Positions 9,427 through 18,117 of a stretch of 64,000 nt of DNA are shown in pieces. Position 1 is the stretch's first letter. Each line of letters starts with the position of its first letter. Both the position numbers and the translations under genes were made by a program. Under the pieces are notes generated by a model. It saw only the letters and a program-made list of their open reading frames with translations, was not told the DNA's origin and searched no databases. This DNA is from Leisingera sp. ANG1 (lineage in GTDB: Bacteria; Pseudomonadota; Alphaproteobacteria; Rhodobacterales; Rhodobacteraceae): positions 62,001-126,000 of the forward strand of contig NZ_AFCF02000014.1 of the NCBI RefSeq assembly GCF_000203975.2, written 5' to 3'.

Positions 9427-9690
9427 TCAGGCCAGTGCCTTCACGCGTGCGGACAGGCGCGAGATTTTCCGGGAAGCGGTGTTTTTGTGATACACACCCT
9501 TGGTGACGCCGCGCATCAGCTCGGGCTGAGCCGCGCGCAGAGCTGCGGTTGCAGCTTCTTTATCGCCGGAAGCGATGGCTTCTTCAACTTTACGCAGGAA
9601 GGTGCGGATGCGCGAACGACGGGCTTTGTTGACGGCAAAGCGCTTCTCGTTCTGACGTGCGCGCTTCTTGGCCTGGGGCGAATTTGCCAT
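9427..9690 (-). CDS. rpsT: 30S ribosomal protein S20
   Basis: Primary 16S rRNA-binding protein of the small subunit, 87 residues, the usual length. Sequence is strongly basic and helical: [60 protein letters not shown]. Monocistronic, ending at its own terminator. The rpsT-dnaA order is common in Rhodobacterales. The upstream gap to the enoyl-CoA hydratase gene also contains that gene's terminator. Confidence 0.98.
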   Translation of the reverse strand: MANSPQAKKRARQNEKRFAVNKARRSRIRTFLRKVEEAIASGDKEAATAALRAAQPELMRGVTKGVYHKNTASRKISRLSARVKALA

Positions 9691-9854
9691 GGTGTCTGAC
9701 CTTATCTTCGGGTTCTGTTTCTATCGGACGCAATGCCAGCCAGCCCCGGATCATTCACCGGTGTGATTCTAGCCAAAGCGGGCTGCACGCGCATGTATGA
9801 GGGCGGCATCTATCCAACTCTGCATGGAATTGCAAGGGCGCCGGCCCCAAATGC

Positions 9855-9881
9855 AAAAAGGCGGGCTGGGCGGCCCGCCTT
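9855..9881 (-). terminator. Rho-independent terminator of the enoyl-CoA hydratase gene
   Basis: Minus-strand hairpin AAGGCGGGC / GCCCGCCTT with a 6-nt loop, ending in five T. It lies 21 nt past the stop codon. Confidence 0.9.
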
Positions 9882-9901
9882 TCCGGTGTCTGATGTGCCG
9901 C

Positions 9902-10678
9902 TTACTTGTCGCGGAACTGCGCTTCGCGCTTTTCAAGAAAGGCGGCCATGCCCTCTTTCTGGTCTTCGGTCGCAAACATCGAATGAAACACGCGGCGTTC
10001 GAACAGAATGCCTTCGCTCAGCGGGAGCTCATAAGAGCGGTTCACCGCTTCCTTCACTGCCATTGCAGTCAGCTGCGATTTCTCGGCGATCTTCTGTGCT
10101 GCCGCTGTGGCTTCCTCGATCAGCTTCTTCGCGGGCACCACGCGCGACACCAAGCCTGCGCGTTCAGCCTCTTCGGCGTTCATAAAGCGGCCGGTCAGGT
10201 TCATGTCCATCGACTTGGACTTGCCCACGAACCGGGTCAGGCGCTGGGTGCCGCCGATGCCAGCTACTACACCCAAGTTGATTTCCGGCTGGCCGAACTT
10301 GGCGGTCTCGGCAGCGATGATGAAATCGCACAGCATCGCCAGCTCGCAGCCGCCGCCCAGCGCGTAGCCGGCCACCGCGGCGATCACCGGCTTGCGGATC
10401 GCCGAAATGCGGTCATTGGCGTCGGCAAACAGATTGGTGGAAAACACCTCGGTGAAACTCAGCTCCGACATCTCCTTGATGTCGGCACCGGCGGCAAAGG
10501 CCTTCTCCGAGCCGGTCAGGACAATGCAGCGCACCTTGTCGCTGGCATCGGCCTCTTCCAGAGCATCGCAAAGCTCGCCAATGAGCTCCTTGTTGAGAGC
10601 GTTCATCGCCTCAGGGCGGTTCAGCTTGATAAGGCAAACGTGGTCCTGCACATCGACGTTGATCGTCTCGTAGGCCAT
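9902..10678 (-). CDS. Enoyl-CoA hydratase
   Basis: Crotonase-fold enzyme of 258 residues that hydrates trans-2-enoyl-CoA in beta-oxidation. The oxyanion-hole segment [11 protein letters not shown] lies at about residue 60 and [15 protein letters not shown] at about 104. Both catalytic glutamates of classical hydratases are present, in GGCELAML and in [20 protein letters not shown]. The C terminus ends [14 protein letters not shown], as in short-chain hydratases of the FadB1x/EchA8 type. Monocistronic, between mutM and rpsT. Short-chain specificity is inferred. Confidence 0.93.
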   Translation of the reverse strand: MAYETINVDVQDHVCLIKLNRPEAMNALNKELIGELCDALEEADASDKVRCIVLTGSEKAFAAGADIKEMSELSFTEVFSTNLFADANDRISAIRKPVIAAVAGYALGGGCELAMLCDFIIAAETAKFGQPEINLGVVAGIGGTQRLTRFVGKSKSMDMNLTGRFMNAEEAERAGLVSRVVPAKKLIEEATAAAQKIAEKSQLTAMAVKEAVNRSYELPLSEGILFERRVFHSMFATEDQKEGMAAFLEKREAQFRDK

Positions 10679-10741
10679 GATTTCTCTTTCGGTTGTTCCG
10701 TTCAGTCCTGAGTCCTTACCAAAAGGGTCCCTCTGATCAAG

Positions 10742-11593
10742 CTATCTTTGGCACTTTACACAGTAGAAGGTGGAACGCCCCGACTGGGTGATTCTGGCAA
10801 TTGACCCGGCGCAGCCCTCTCGGCGGCAGGCCTCGCCCTCGCGGCCGTAGGCATCGAAACTATGCTGAAAATACCCAAGTTCTCCAGAGGCTTGCCTGAA
10901 ATCCTTGAGCGATGAACCGCCCGCTTGGATGGCATCCTGCAGCACCTTCCGGATGATCGGCACCAACGCCGCTACCCGATGCGCGGCAATCTGCCCGGCC
11001 CTGCGGCGTGGCGAAATTCCCGCACGGAACAGCGCTTCGCAGACGTAGATGTTACCGAGACCAGCAATGATTCCCTGATCCAGTAATGCGGATTTCACCG
11101 GCGTGTTACGCCCCTTGAAGGCAGCCACCAGGTGATCCTCGTGAAAGTCATTGCCCAGCGGCTCCGGCCCCAGCACCGCCAGCAACTTGTGGGAGTCGGC
11201 GGTAGCGGTCTCCAGCAGATCCATCGCCCCGAACCGGCGCGGATCGTTGAAGGTGATGCGCGCGCCATTGTCCATGTCCAGAACCACATGGTCGTGCTTC
11301 TCCGCCTGCGGGTGCTCATGCACGAACTGCCTCAAAGGGTCGCCCGACACCGTCATCCGCCCGGACATGCCGAGGTGAATGAGCAGCGTCTCACCTGTGT
11401 CGAGATCAGCCAGAATGTATTTCGACCGCCGCCTGAGGGCATTGACCCGCGCGCCTGTCAGCCGCTCGGCCATCCGCTCCGGAAACGGCCAGCGCAGATC
11501 CGGGCGGTTCACCTGCGCCTTCACGATCACTGCGCCCTCCATCGCAGGCGCCAAACCGCGTTTCACCGTCTCGACCTCGGGCAATTCTGGCAT
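10742..11593 (-). CDS. mutM: Formamidopyrimidine-DNA glycosylase (Fpg/MutM)
   Basis: Base-excision repair glycosylase/AP lyase that removes 8-oxoguanine and FapyG; 283 residues. The start [14 protein letters not shown] gives the catalytic Pro2 and Glu3 after Met removal, which fixes the start although the frame is open further upstream. The helix-two-turn-helix segment is [18 protein letters not shown] (about 165-185). The C-terminal zinc finger is of the C-x4-C type (ACRREGCAG ... FYCVKCQR) rather than the C-x2-C of E. coli, as seen in other alphaproteobacteria. Divergent from ubiE, 86 bp apart. Confidence 0.97.
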   Translation of the reverse strand: MPELPEVETVKRGLAPAMEGAVIVKAQVNRPDLRWPFPERMAERLTGARVNALRRRSKYILADLDTGETLLIHLGMSGRMTVSGDPLRQFVHEHPQAEKHDHVVLDMDNGARITFNDPRRFGAMDLLETATADSHKLLAVLGPEPLGNDFHEDHLVAAFKGRNTPVKSALLDQGIIAGLGNIYVCEALFRAGISPRRRAGQIAAHRVAALVPIIRKVLQDAIQAGGSSLKDFRQASGELGYFQHSFDAYGREGEACRREGCAGSIARITQSGRSTFYCVKCQR

Positions 11594-11679
11594 TACACCC
11601 CTCCTGAACCAACGGGCCGCATTGTGCCTGCCCCACAGCGCCTTATAACAAGGGCGAAACTCAGCAAACGGCAAGCCTG

Positions 11680-12432
11680 ATGAGCAACACGAGCGACAAC
11701 ACCACCCATTTCGGGTTCGAAACCGTCCGCGAGGCGGAGAAGGCAGGCCGCGTGCAGGGGGTCTTCAACTCGGTCGCCTCTAAATATGACATCATGAACG
11801 ACGTGATGAGCGTGGGCATCCACCGGGTCTGGAAGGACGCGATGATGGACTGGCTGGCGCCGCGTCCCGGTCAGCGGCTTCTGGATGTGGCGGGCGGCAC
11901 CGGCGACATTTCCTTCCGCTTCCTGAAACGCGCAGGCTCCGGCCACTCCACCGTGCTCGACCTCACCCGCCCGATGCTGGAGGAAGGCCGCAAGCGCGCC
12001 GAAGCCGAGCAGATGGCCGACAGCCTCGACTGGGTCACCGGCGACGCGATGAAGCTGCCGTTCAAGGACAACACTTTCGACGTCTATACCATCTCCTTTG
12101 GAATCCGGAATGTAACGCGGCCGCAGGAGGCACTGAACGAGGCTTACCGGGTGCTGCGCCCCGGCGGGCGGCTTATGGTGCTGGAATTCTCGCAACTGCC
12201 GAACGACGGGCTGCAAAAGCTTTACGACCTCTATTCCTTCAACGTGATCCCGCGGATGGGTCAGCTGATCGCCAATGATTACGACAGCTACCAGTATCTG
12301 GTGGAATCGATCCGCAACTTCCCGGATCAGGAAACCTTCCTGGGCATGGTGAAACAGGCGGGGTTCGAGAACGCCAAATACCGCAACCTGTCGCTGGGCA
12401 TCGCCTGCCTGCATTCCGGCTGGAAGATCTGA
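11680..12432 (+). CDS. ubiE: Ubiquinone/menaquinone biosynthesis C-methyltransferase UbiE
   Basis: SAM-dependent methyltransferase that adds the C-methyl group to the benzoquinol ring in ubiquinone synthesis; 250 residues. The N-terminal signature [20 protein letters not shown] is followed by the SAM motif [16 protein letters not shown] (about residue 65), [20 protein letters not shown] (about 122) and [14 protein letters not shown] (about 165). The family's C-terminal [13 protein letters not shown] is present. ubiB starts 3 nt after the stop, so the two form an operon; mutM-ubiE-ubiB is a common alphaproteobacterial arrangement. Confidence 0.97.
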   Translation: MSNTSDNTTHFGFETVREAEKAGRVQGVFNSVASKYDIMNDVMSVGIHRVWKDAMMDWLAPRPGQRLLDVAGGTGDISFRFLKRAGSGHSTVLDLTRPMLEEGRKRAEAEQMADSLDWVTGDAMKLPFKDNTFDVYTISFGIRNVTRPQEALNEAYRVLRPGGRLMVLEFSQLPNDGLQKLYDLYSFNVIPRMGQLIANDYDSYQYLVESIRNFPDQETFLGMVKQAGFENAKYRNLSLGIACLHSGWKI

Positions 12433-12435
12433 CCC

Positions 12436-13965
12436 ATGCGCGGCCCCCATAATATCCTGCGCCTGATCCGAACAGGCGCCACATTCGAACGCACCGGCGC
12501 CATGCATTCCGTGCTGGAGGCGTTTGAGGCGCCAAAACCCCTGCGCATACTCGCCCGCACCTTGGGCTGGCCGTTCAAATGGCTGGGCTACAAGGGCGAT
12601 CCGGCAATGCCGCCCGAAACCCGCGCACTGAACGCGCTGGGGCCTGCCTATATCAAGTTCGGACAGGTGCTTTCGACCCGGCCGGACGTGGTGGGCAAGG
12701 ATCTGGCCAACCAGCTGCGCGTGCTGCAGGACAAGCTGCCGCCGTTTTCCCGCGCCCAGGCGCTGGCTGAGGTGGAAAAGGAGCTGGGCCGTCCGGTCTC
12801 CGAGATATTCTCGGACTTCAGCGACCCGATCGCCGCGGCCTCCATCGCCCAGGTACACCGCGCAACATTGGCGGAAACCGGCGAGGAAGTCGCGGTCAAG
12901 GTGCTGCGCCCCGGCATTGAGCGCGCCTTCAACAAGGATGTGGATGCCTTCTATTTCGCGGCCCGCATCGTGGACCTCTTCGCCCCCGGCGCCCGCCGCC
13001 TGAAGCCGATGGATGTGATTGAGCACTTCGACGGTGTGGTGCAGGGCGAACTGGACCTGCGGCTGGAAAGCGCCGCCGCCTCGGAGTTCGCCGCCAATAC
13101 CGCCAAGGACGAAGGTTTCCAGCTGCCGGAAATCCGCTGGGGCTATTCGGCGCGCCGGGTGATGACCATGGGCTGGGCCGATGGTATTCCACTGGGCGAC
13201 AATGAGGCGCTGGATGCAGCCGGCCACGACCGCAAGCTGCTGGCCAACCGGGTGCTGTCGCTGTTCCTGCGCCATGCGCTGCGCGACGGTTTCTTCCACG
13301 CCGACATGCACCAGGGCAACCTCAAGGTGGCAAGCAACGGCGATATAATCGCCTATGATTTCGGGATCATGGGCCACATCGACGAATATACCCGCCGGGT
13401 CTATGCCGAAATTCTCTACGGCTTCATCAAGCGCGACTACAAACGCGTGGCCGAGGTGCATTTCGAGGCCGGCTACGTGCCTGCCAACCGTGACGTCGAT
13501 GAATTCGCCCGCGCCCTGCGCGCGGTGGGTGAGCCGATCTTCGGCATGGACGCCTCGCAGATTTCAATGGGCCGGCTGCTGAACTACCTGTTCGAGGTGA
13601 CTGAACGCTTCGGCATGGAAACCCGCACTGAGCTGATCCTCTTGCAGCGCACCATGGTGGTGGTTGAGGGCGTTGCCCGCTCACTGGATCCGCGTATCAA
13701 CATCTGGGAAGCCGCCCGGCCGGTGGTCGAGGATTACATCAAGAAATCCATCGGGCCCCGCGCAGTCGTTACCGACCTGCTGGACACCGCCAAGGTGATG
13801 GCCCGCTTTGGCCCCCGTCTGCCTGCACTGGTGGAACAGGCGCTGATCGCGCAGGCCGCACAGAACGGTGCACGGCCACGCAGCAGCAGAAGCTGGGCGG
13901 TCCCCGCCGTTCTGGGTGCTGCCGGCGCCACCGGCCTCTTCGCTGTCATTGCCTTGCTGACTTGA
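12436..13965 (+). CDS. ubiB: Ubiquinone biosynthesis regulatory protein kinase UbiB
   Basis: Atypical ABC1/ADCK-family kinase/ATPase required for ubiquinone assembly; 509 residues. The KxGQ signature lies in AYIKFGQVLSTRPDVVG (about residue 70), the nucleotide-binding lysine in EEVAVKVLRPGIERAF (about 153), and the catalytic HADMHQGNL and YDFGIMG motifs at about 292-315. A hydrophobic C-terminal segment (VLGAAGATGLFAVIALL) fits the usual membrane anchor. Older names call it 2-polyprenylphenol 6-hydroxylase, but the kinase fold is clear. Follows ubiE by 3 nt. Confidence 0.96.
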   Translation: MRGPHNILRLIRTGATFERTGAMHSVLEAFEAPKPLRILARTLGWPFKWLGYKGDPAMPPETRALNALGPAYIKFGQVLSTRPDVVGKDLANQLRVLQDKLPPFSRAQALAEVEKELGRPVSEIFSDFSDPIAAASIAQVHRATLAETGEEVAVKVLRPGIERAFNKDVDAFYFAARIVDLFAPGARRLKPMDVIEHFDGVVQGELDLRLESAAASEFAANTAKDEGFQLPEIRWGYSARRVMTMGWADGIPLGDNEALDAAGHDRKLLANRVLSLFLRHALRDGFFHADMHQGNLKVASNGDIIAYDFGIMGHIDEYTRRVYAEILYGFIKRDYKRVAEVHFEAGYVPANRDVDEFARALRAVGEPIFGMDASQISMGRLLNYLFEVTERFGMETRTELILLQRTMVVVEGVARSLDPRINIWEAARPVVEDYIKKSIGPRAVVTDLLDTAKVMARFGPRLPALVEQALIAQAAQNGARPRSSRSWAVPAVLGAAGATGLFAVIALLT

Positions 13966-14237
13966 TAAAGGCCGCGGATTGAAGGTGTTACCACGTCAGC
14001 AACGCAAGACGTGTGTCTCAAACTAAAAAACTCGCAAAAGAAGATTATCAGCCAGCTCGGACACGTTGACCGGAGGTTGAAAGAGTCCCATGATGCCAAA
14101 GGGACCCAAATCCGGCCACCCCGCTGAAATACCTGACTTTGCGGAACCGATTAGGAGCCGGCTTGGTCACCCTCGAGACAATGCCGTGACCGGATCCCTG
14201 TTTCTGATCGCAGCCGCAGCACAGACGGAATCAGCTG

Positions 14238-14627
14238 ATGAACAACCCGCGGAAAGTCCTGCTCGTCGAAAATGACGAATTCACGCGATACATGATGCGA
14301 GAGATCATTGTGGCGCTTGGGGTTGACGTTGAGATTGCCGAAGACGGTCAGGCCAGCATCGACATGCTCAGCAGCGCGCCGAACGAGTATGGCCTGGTGC
14401 TGATGGATCTGCACATGCCGCGGCTGTCGGGGATTGAGGCGACACAGCAAATCCGGGAAGCTCCGATGGATCCTCCCAGCAGCGTGCCTATCATCGCCGT
14501 GACTGCTGATGCTGCCTATCACGATGATACGATCGTCAAGGACTTGGGCATGAACGGGTTTGCACCAAAGCCAGTGACACCCGGCCAGATTCTGAACCTA
14601 ATCGACAAATTTTGCGCTGCTGCATAG
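14238..14627 (+). CDS. Single-domain response regulator (CheY-like receiver)
   Basis: A stand-alone receiver domain of 129 residues with no output domain. The phosphoacceptor aspartate is in GLVLMDLHMPRLSGIEATQQ (about residue 55), the acidic pocket is KVLLVENDEF, the conserved threonine is in PIIAVTADA and the lysine in GFAPKPVTPGQI. Receivers of this LVLMDLHMP type usually take phosphate from hybrid or PAS-type kinases. It precedes the CheB/CheR hybrid and the histidine kinase by 79 bp and about 3.5 kb, and probably serves them. No chemoreceptor, CheA or CheW gene is nearby. Confidence 0.9.
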   Translation: MNNPRKVLLVENDEFTRYMMREIIVALGVDVEIAEDGQASIDMLSSAPNEYGLVLMDLHMPRLSGIEATQQIREAPMDPPSSVPIIAVTADAAYHDDTIVKDLGMNGFAPKPVTPGQILNLIDKFCAAA

Positions 14628-14706
14628 GCCGCAAGCGCCGCCTTTCAGGCACAACGAGTGCAGGAAGATTTTTTGCACCGCTACTTTGCATTACGGTTGA
14701 ATATTC

Positions 14707-15258
14707 ATGGAAGACTTAGAAAAGCGCATGTCCACCGAAACGTCAGCAGCCTCACCGGAAAATGATAGCGCGGATGCCTCAGCTGAAGACAGCGGCCTTC
14801 ACGTGGTCGGTGTGGCCGCTTCGGCGGGCGGGCTGGAAGCGCTTTCGCAACTGGTGCAGCACCTCCCGCAATCCGCCAACGCAATCTACGTGATTGCGCA
14901 GCATATGTCGCCAACCCATAAAAGCGTGCTGACATCTTTGCTCGCCCGCGAAACCTCCCTGCCAGTAGAAGAGCTGGGCCGGGAAACCGACCCCGTGCCG
15001 GGAACCATCTACATTACCCCGCCAGATACTGATGTGATGCTTGAGGGTGGAAAGCTGCGCTTGCGCAACCCTGCAGGGCACCCGGCATCCCCGAAGCCGT
15101 CCGCTGACCGGCTGTTCAAGAGCATTGCTCAAGAGTGCGGAGAAAACTGTGTAGGTATCGTGCTGTCGGGCACTGGAAGCGACGGCAGCTATGGCGTGCA
15201 AGCGATCCGTGAATGCGGCGGAATCACCATCGCCCAGGATCCCAGCTCCGCGAAATAG
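14707..15258 (+). CDS. CheB-type methylesterase domain, 5' fragment of a CheB/CheR hybrid cut by an in-frame amber codon
   Basis: 183 residues: a short acidic leader, then a CheB methylesterase domain. The full catalytic triad is visible: serine in GVAASAGGLEAL (about 38), histidine in VIAQHMSPTHKS (about 64) and aspartate in LSGTGSDGSYGVQ (about 158). Translation stops at TAG (15256-15258) exactly where CheB proteins have the conserved (A/E)Y-DGMP-SA segment: the frame reads QDPSSAK-stop-DGMPASAIETG without any shift. So a TAT/TAC tyrosine codon appears to have become TAG. The missing tail is the last strand and helix of CheB. Either a pseudogene fragment, a truncated but partly active domain, or a read-through product. 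Confidence 0.85.
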   Translation: MEDLEKRMSTETSAASPENDSADASAEDSGLHVVGVAASAGGLEALSQLVQHLPQSANAIYVIAQHMSPTHKSVLTSLLARETSLPVEELGRETDPVPGTIYITPPDTDVMLEGGKLRLRNPAGHPASPKPSADRLFKSIAQECGENCVGIVLSGTGSDGSYGVQAIRECGGITIAQDPSSAK

Positions 15259-15264
15259 GATGGC

Positions 15265-18003
15265 ATGCCAGCTTCGGCGATTGAAACCGGTTGTATCGAT
15301 CTGACCCTGACACCGGGGCAAATCGGCGACCATTTCGAGAAAATTCTGACCCGGCCGCGCGATCTGGCATTGCTGCGCCCCGAAACGGATGAACCCAGCA
15401 AGCTCAGCGAACTGTTCGGCATCCTTCTAGCCCGCACCCAGGTCGACTTTGCCAACTATAAGGAAAACACACTGAACCGCCGCATTGCCCGGCGGATGAC
15501 GGCACTGGGTATCGAAGACTACGACGGCTATGTCGATTATTGCAGGTCAAACGTGGACGAAGTCGACGCGCTGCACCGCGATTTGCTGATTTCGGTGACC
15601 CGGTTCTTCCGCGATCCTGAACAGTTCCGGAAATTGAATGAACAGCTGGAAAAACAGCTGGCAAACAGCGGCCCGGGCCCCGTTCGGGTGTGGGTCGCGG
15701 GATGTGCGACCGGCGAAGAGGCTTATTCCATCGCGATCCTTATCGCCGAACTGCTCGGCGGGCTCCACGCGCTGACCAAGACCAATGTTCAGATCTTCGC
15801 CACGGATATCGACCAGAATGCCATCGAAGTTGCGCGAAAGGGGATTTACCCCATTTCAGCAGCGCAGGACATTCCGCCCCAATATCTGAAGGAATACTTC
15901 ACCGTCGGCGAAAACGACATCTCGGTCCGCCAGGAGCTTCGAAATGTGACACTGTTTTCGCAGCACAATGTGTTCCAGGACCCGCCCTTCATCAATCTCA
16001 ACCTGGTCACCATCCGTAACGTCCTGATCTATTTTAACCTGGCACTGCAGGAACGTGTGCTGACCCGCCTGCACTATTCCCTGGCCTCGGGCGGGCTGCT
16101 GTTTCTGGGCACTTCGGAAACAGTGGGCGAAATGGGCATCTACTTCGAAGCCCGCCAGGGGGCCGACAAGATTTTTGGCAAACGCCGCGGCATTTCCAGG
16201 GAACTGACCGTATTACCCAGCACGCCGGGCAGCTCCTATCTGCGGTCGCAGAGCATGCGGCGGTCAGCGGCGCAAACGGCGGCCGATCAGGCTGCGCAGG
16301 CCGACCTTTCGCTTGCCCGGGCAGTTGCGCCGAATGGCGTTATTTGCACCCGTAACGGCGACATTATCGAAATCCTCGGGGATATCAGCGTCTACAGCGA
16401 AATCCGGGCCGGCATGTCGACATCGCTGAACGTCAGGATGCTGATCGACCCGCTGCGCACCGAGGCCGCCAGCCTGATTGCGGTGGCCACCCGCACCGAA
16501 GAACGGCGGGACGGGCGCTGGCATAAAGCCTCCTTGCCCAATGGCAACCGCGTCCAGCTGCAGGCCTTCCCCTTTATCAACCACAAGGGCGGCGAACTGC
16601 ATTGCCTGCTGGCGATCAATTCCAAGTTCGAGGAGGAAAAGGAGCTGAACTTCAGCGAAATTTCCGACCGGGAACAGCGGGACTATGTCGAGCGGATGGA
16701 GCTGGAAATCCGCTCCACCCAGGAGGCGCTGCAGCAGACGATCGAGGAACTTCAGACCGCCAACGAGGAGCTGCAATCCTCAAACGAGGAGCTGCAGTCC
16801 ACCAACGAGGAGTTCCAGGCCACAAATGAAGAACTGGAAACCTCCAACGAGGAGCTGCAATCCACCAATGAAGAGCTGCTGACCGTCAACGAGGAATTGC
16901 AGATCAGCTCAGCAGAGCGCCAGGCGCTGGCCTCCGAGCTGGAAGCGATGCTGGTCTCTTCGCCTTATGCCATTGCGCTGGCGGATCAGGCGCTGATCAT
17001 CCGGCGGCTGTCGCGCGTCGCGCAGGAGGTTTTTGGCATTGGCGAGCTTCCTCCGACCGGCCTGCACCTCAGCCATTGCAACCTGCCCAATGGCTTCCCG
17101 GCACTCGCGCCGATTGCCAACACTGTGCTGCGGCTGCAGGAAACGCGCCGCATTCCCGTCCTGTCAGGCAGCGACTACTACACCCTGATCCTGTCACCCG
17201 TTCTGGACATGCACCAAAGGCTCATCGGCATCTCTATTACTGTGTCCCGGTTCGACAACGAACCTTTCAATGATGTCCTCCGGCAGATCAGCAAAGTAAC
17301 CAGGGTCGGGTTCTGGACGCAGAACCTGCAATCCAACGATACCTACGTCTCGCCAGAGGTGCATGCCATTCTGGGGATGGATGACACCGCAGCCGGCCTG
17401 AGCCTTGACACGATTCTGGCGCGCGCCCACCCCGAAGACCGTGCAAGCTTGCAGTTGCAGCTTGACCCTCTGTTCAAGGACGGCGGCTCCTTCGAATTTG
17501 ATGCACGCTTCTTCGATGACAGCGGAAACACCCTGAACATCGGGGGCAGCCTGATGGTTTTCCAGGATTCCCATGGCGAAAACATCCAGTTGATCGGCGT
17601 GTGCTGGGACAAGGCAAAGTTTGACGAGCGCGACCTGATGCTGGGCTGCAGCGCAGCGGTGCAGAATCATTTCGCCGTTGGCATTTTCTCCTTTGATGTG
17701 GTCAACAACGTGCCGTCCTGGAACCCACCGATGTACGATCTTCTGGGGTATGCTCAGGGAAAGCACGTCCCGTCGGTGGAAATGATGCTGGAGCGCATCC
17801 ACCCTGAGGACCGGGATTTTGCGAAGGACGGGCTGCAGGATGTACTGACGATGGGACAGCCGTTCCACTACCCGCTGCGCCTGCAGACCAGCGATGGCAG
17901 CTACGCCGCAGCAGAACTGTTTGCACAAGCCCGGAGCGGCGATGCAGACCGCATAACCCATGTCTTTGGCGGCCTGCAGCTTTACCGGCGTGAACCGGAG
18001 TAA
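15265..18003 (+). CDS. CheR methyltransferase / coiled coil / PAS protein, 3' part of the interrupted CheB/CheR hybrid
   Basis: 912 residues from the first ATG after the amber codon, in the same frame as the CheB fragment. The first 25 residues are the stranded CheB tail. Then a CheR methyltransferase domain: SVTRFFRDPEQF (about 110), SAM motif VWVAGCATGEEAYSIA (about 142), IFATDIDQNAIEVARKGIYP, and TIRNVLIYFN. A coiled coil of eight near-identical heptads (NEELQST type) covers about residues 493-548. Two or three PAS/PAC-like domains fill the rest (e.g. ISKVTRVGFWTQNLQ, ILARAHPEDRASL, MLERIHPEDRDFAKDG). No kinase domain follows. AGGA lies 4 nt before the ATG, so independent re-initiation is possible. 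Non-chemotactic CheB/R hybrids of this design are signalling proteins of unclear substrate. Confidence 0.88.
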   Translation: MPASAIETGCIDLTLTPGQIGDHFEKILTRPRDLALLRPETDEPSKLSELFGILLARTQVDFANYKENTLNRRIARRMTALGIEDYDGYVDYCRSNVDEVDALHRDLLISVTRFFRDPEQFRKLNEQLEKQLANSGPGPVRVWVAGCATGEEAYSIAILIAELLGGLHALTKTNVQIFATDIDQNAIEVARKGIYPISAAQDIPPQYLKEYFTVGENDISVRQELRNVTLFSQHNVFQDPPFINLNLVTIRNVLIYFNLALQERVLTRLHYSLASGGLLFLGTSETVGEMGIYFEARQGADKIFGKRRGISRELTVLPSTPGSSYLRSQSMRRSAAQTAADQAAQADLSLARAVAPNGVICTRNGDIIEILGDISVYSEIRAGMSTSLNVRMLIDPLRTEAASLIAVATRTEERRDGRWHKASLPNGNRVQLQAFPFINHKGGELHCLLAINSKFEEEKELNFSEISDREQRDYVERMELEIRSTQEALQQTIEELQTANEELQSSNEELQSTNEEFQATNEELETSNEELQSTNEELLTVNEELQISSAERQALASELEAMLVSSPYAIALADQALIIRRLSRVAQEVFGIGELPPTGLHLSHCNLPNGFPALAPIANTVLRLQETRRIPVLSGSDYYTLILSPVLDMHQRLIGISITVSRFDNEPFNDVLRQISKVTRVGFWTQNLQSNDTYVSPEVHAILGMDDTAAGLSLDTILARAHPEDRASLQLQLDPLFKDGGSFEFDARFFDDSGNTLNIGGSLMVFQDSHGENIQLIGVCWDKAKFDERDLMLGCSAAVQNHFAVGIFSFDVVNNVPSWNPPMYDLLGYAQGKHVPSVEMMLERIHPEDRDFAKDGLQDVLTMGQPFHYPLRLQTSDGSYAAAELFAQARSGDADRITHVFGGLQLYRREPE
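16741..16908 (+). repeat. Eight 21-nt tandem repeats encoding a heptad coiled coil
   Basis: Each 21-nt unit encodes a heptad of the form (N/I)EELQxx; NEELQSS and NEELQST are typical. The array joins the CheR and PAS parts and probably forms a long dimeric signalling helix. Such NEELQ arrays are known from CheB/CheR hybrid proteins. Confidence 0.9.
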
Positions 18004-18117
18004 AACGCACGTGTTGTGTTGCACTGAACCTTTCAAGGTCATGCAGGCGGACCAGGCTCATCCCTCGTCCGCCCGCATTTTGCAGCCTGCACCCGCGGAC
18101 AAACCGGCCCCTAGGCG

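Noticed and set aside
11593-13461. 622-codon open frame on the minus strand opposite ubiE and ubiB
   Set aside because: It mirrors the codon pattern of two well-recognised genes, has no domain, and its composition (His/Gln/Arg rich) is that of an antisense frame in GC-rich DNA.
14090-14275. 61-codon open frame before the first response regulator
   Set aside because: Overlaps the regulator's start in another frame and has no recognisable content.
16741-16908. CRISPR-like or minisatellite array
   Set aside because: The 21-nt periodicity is coding (heptads of a coiled coil) and has no spacers.
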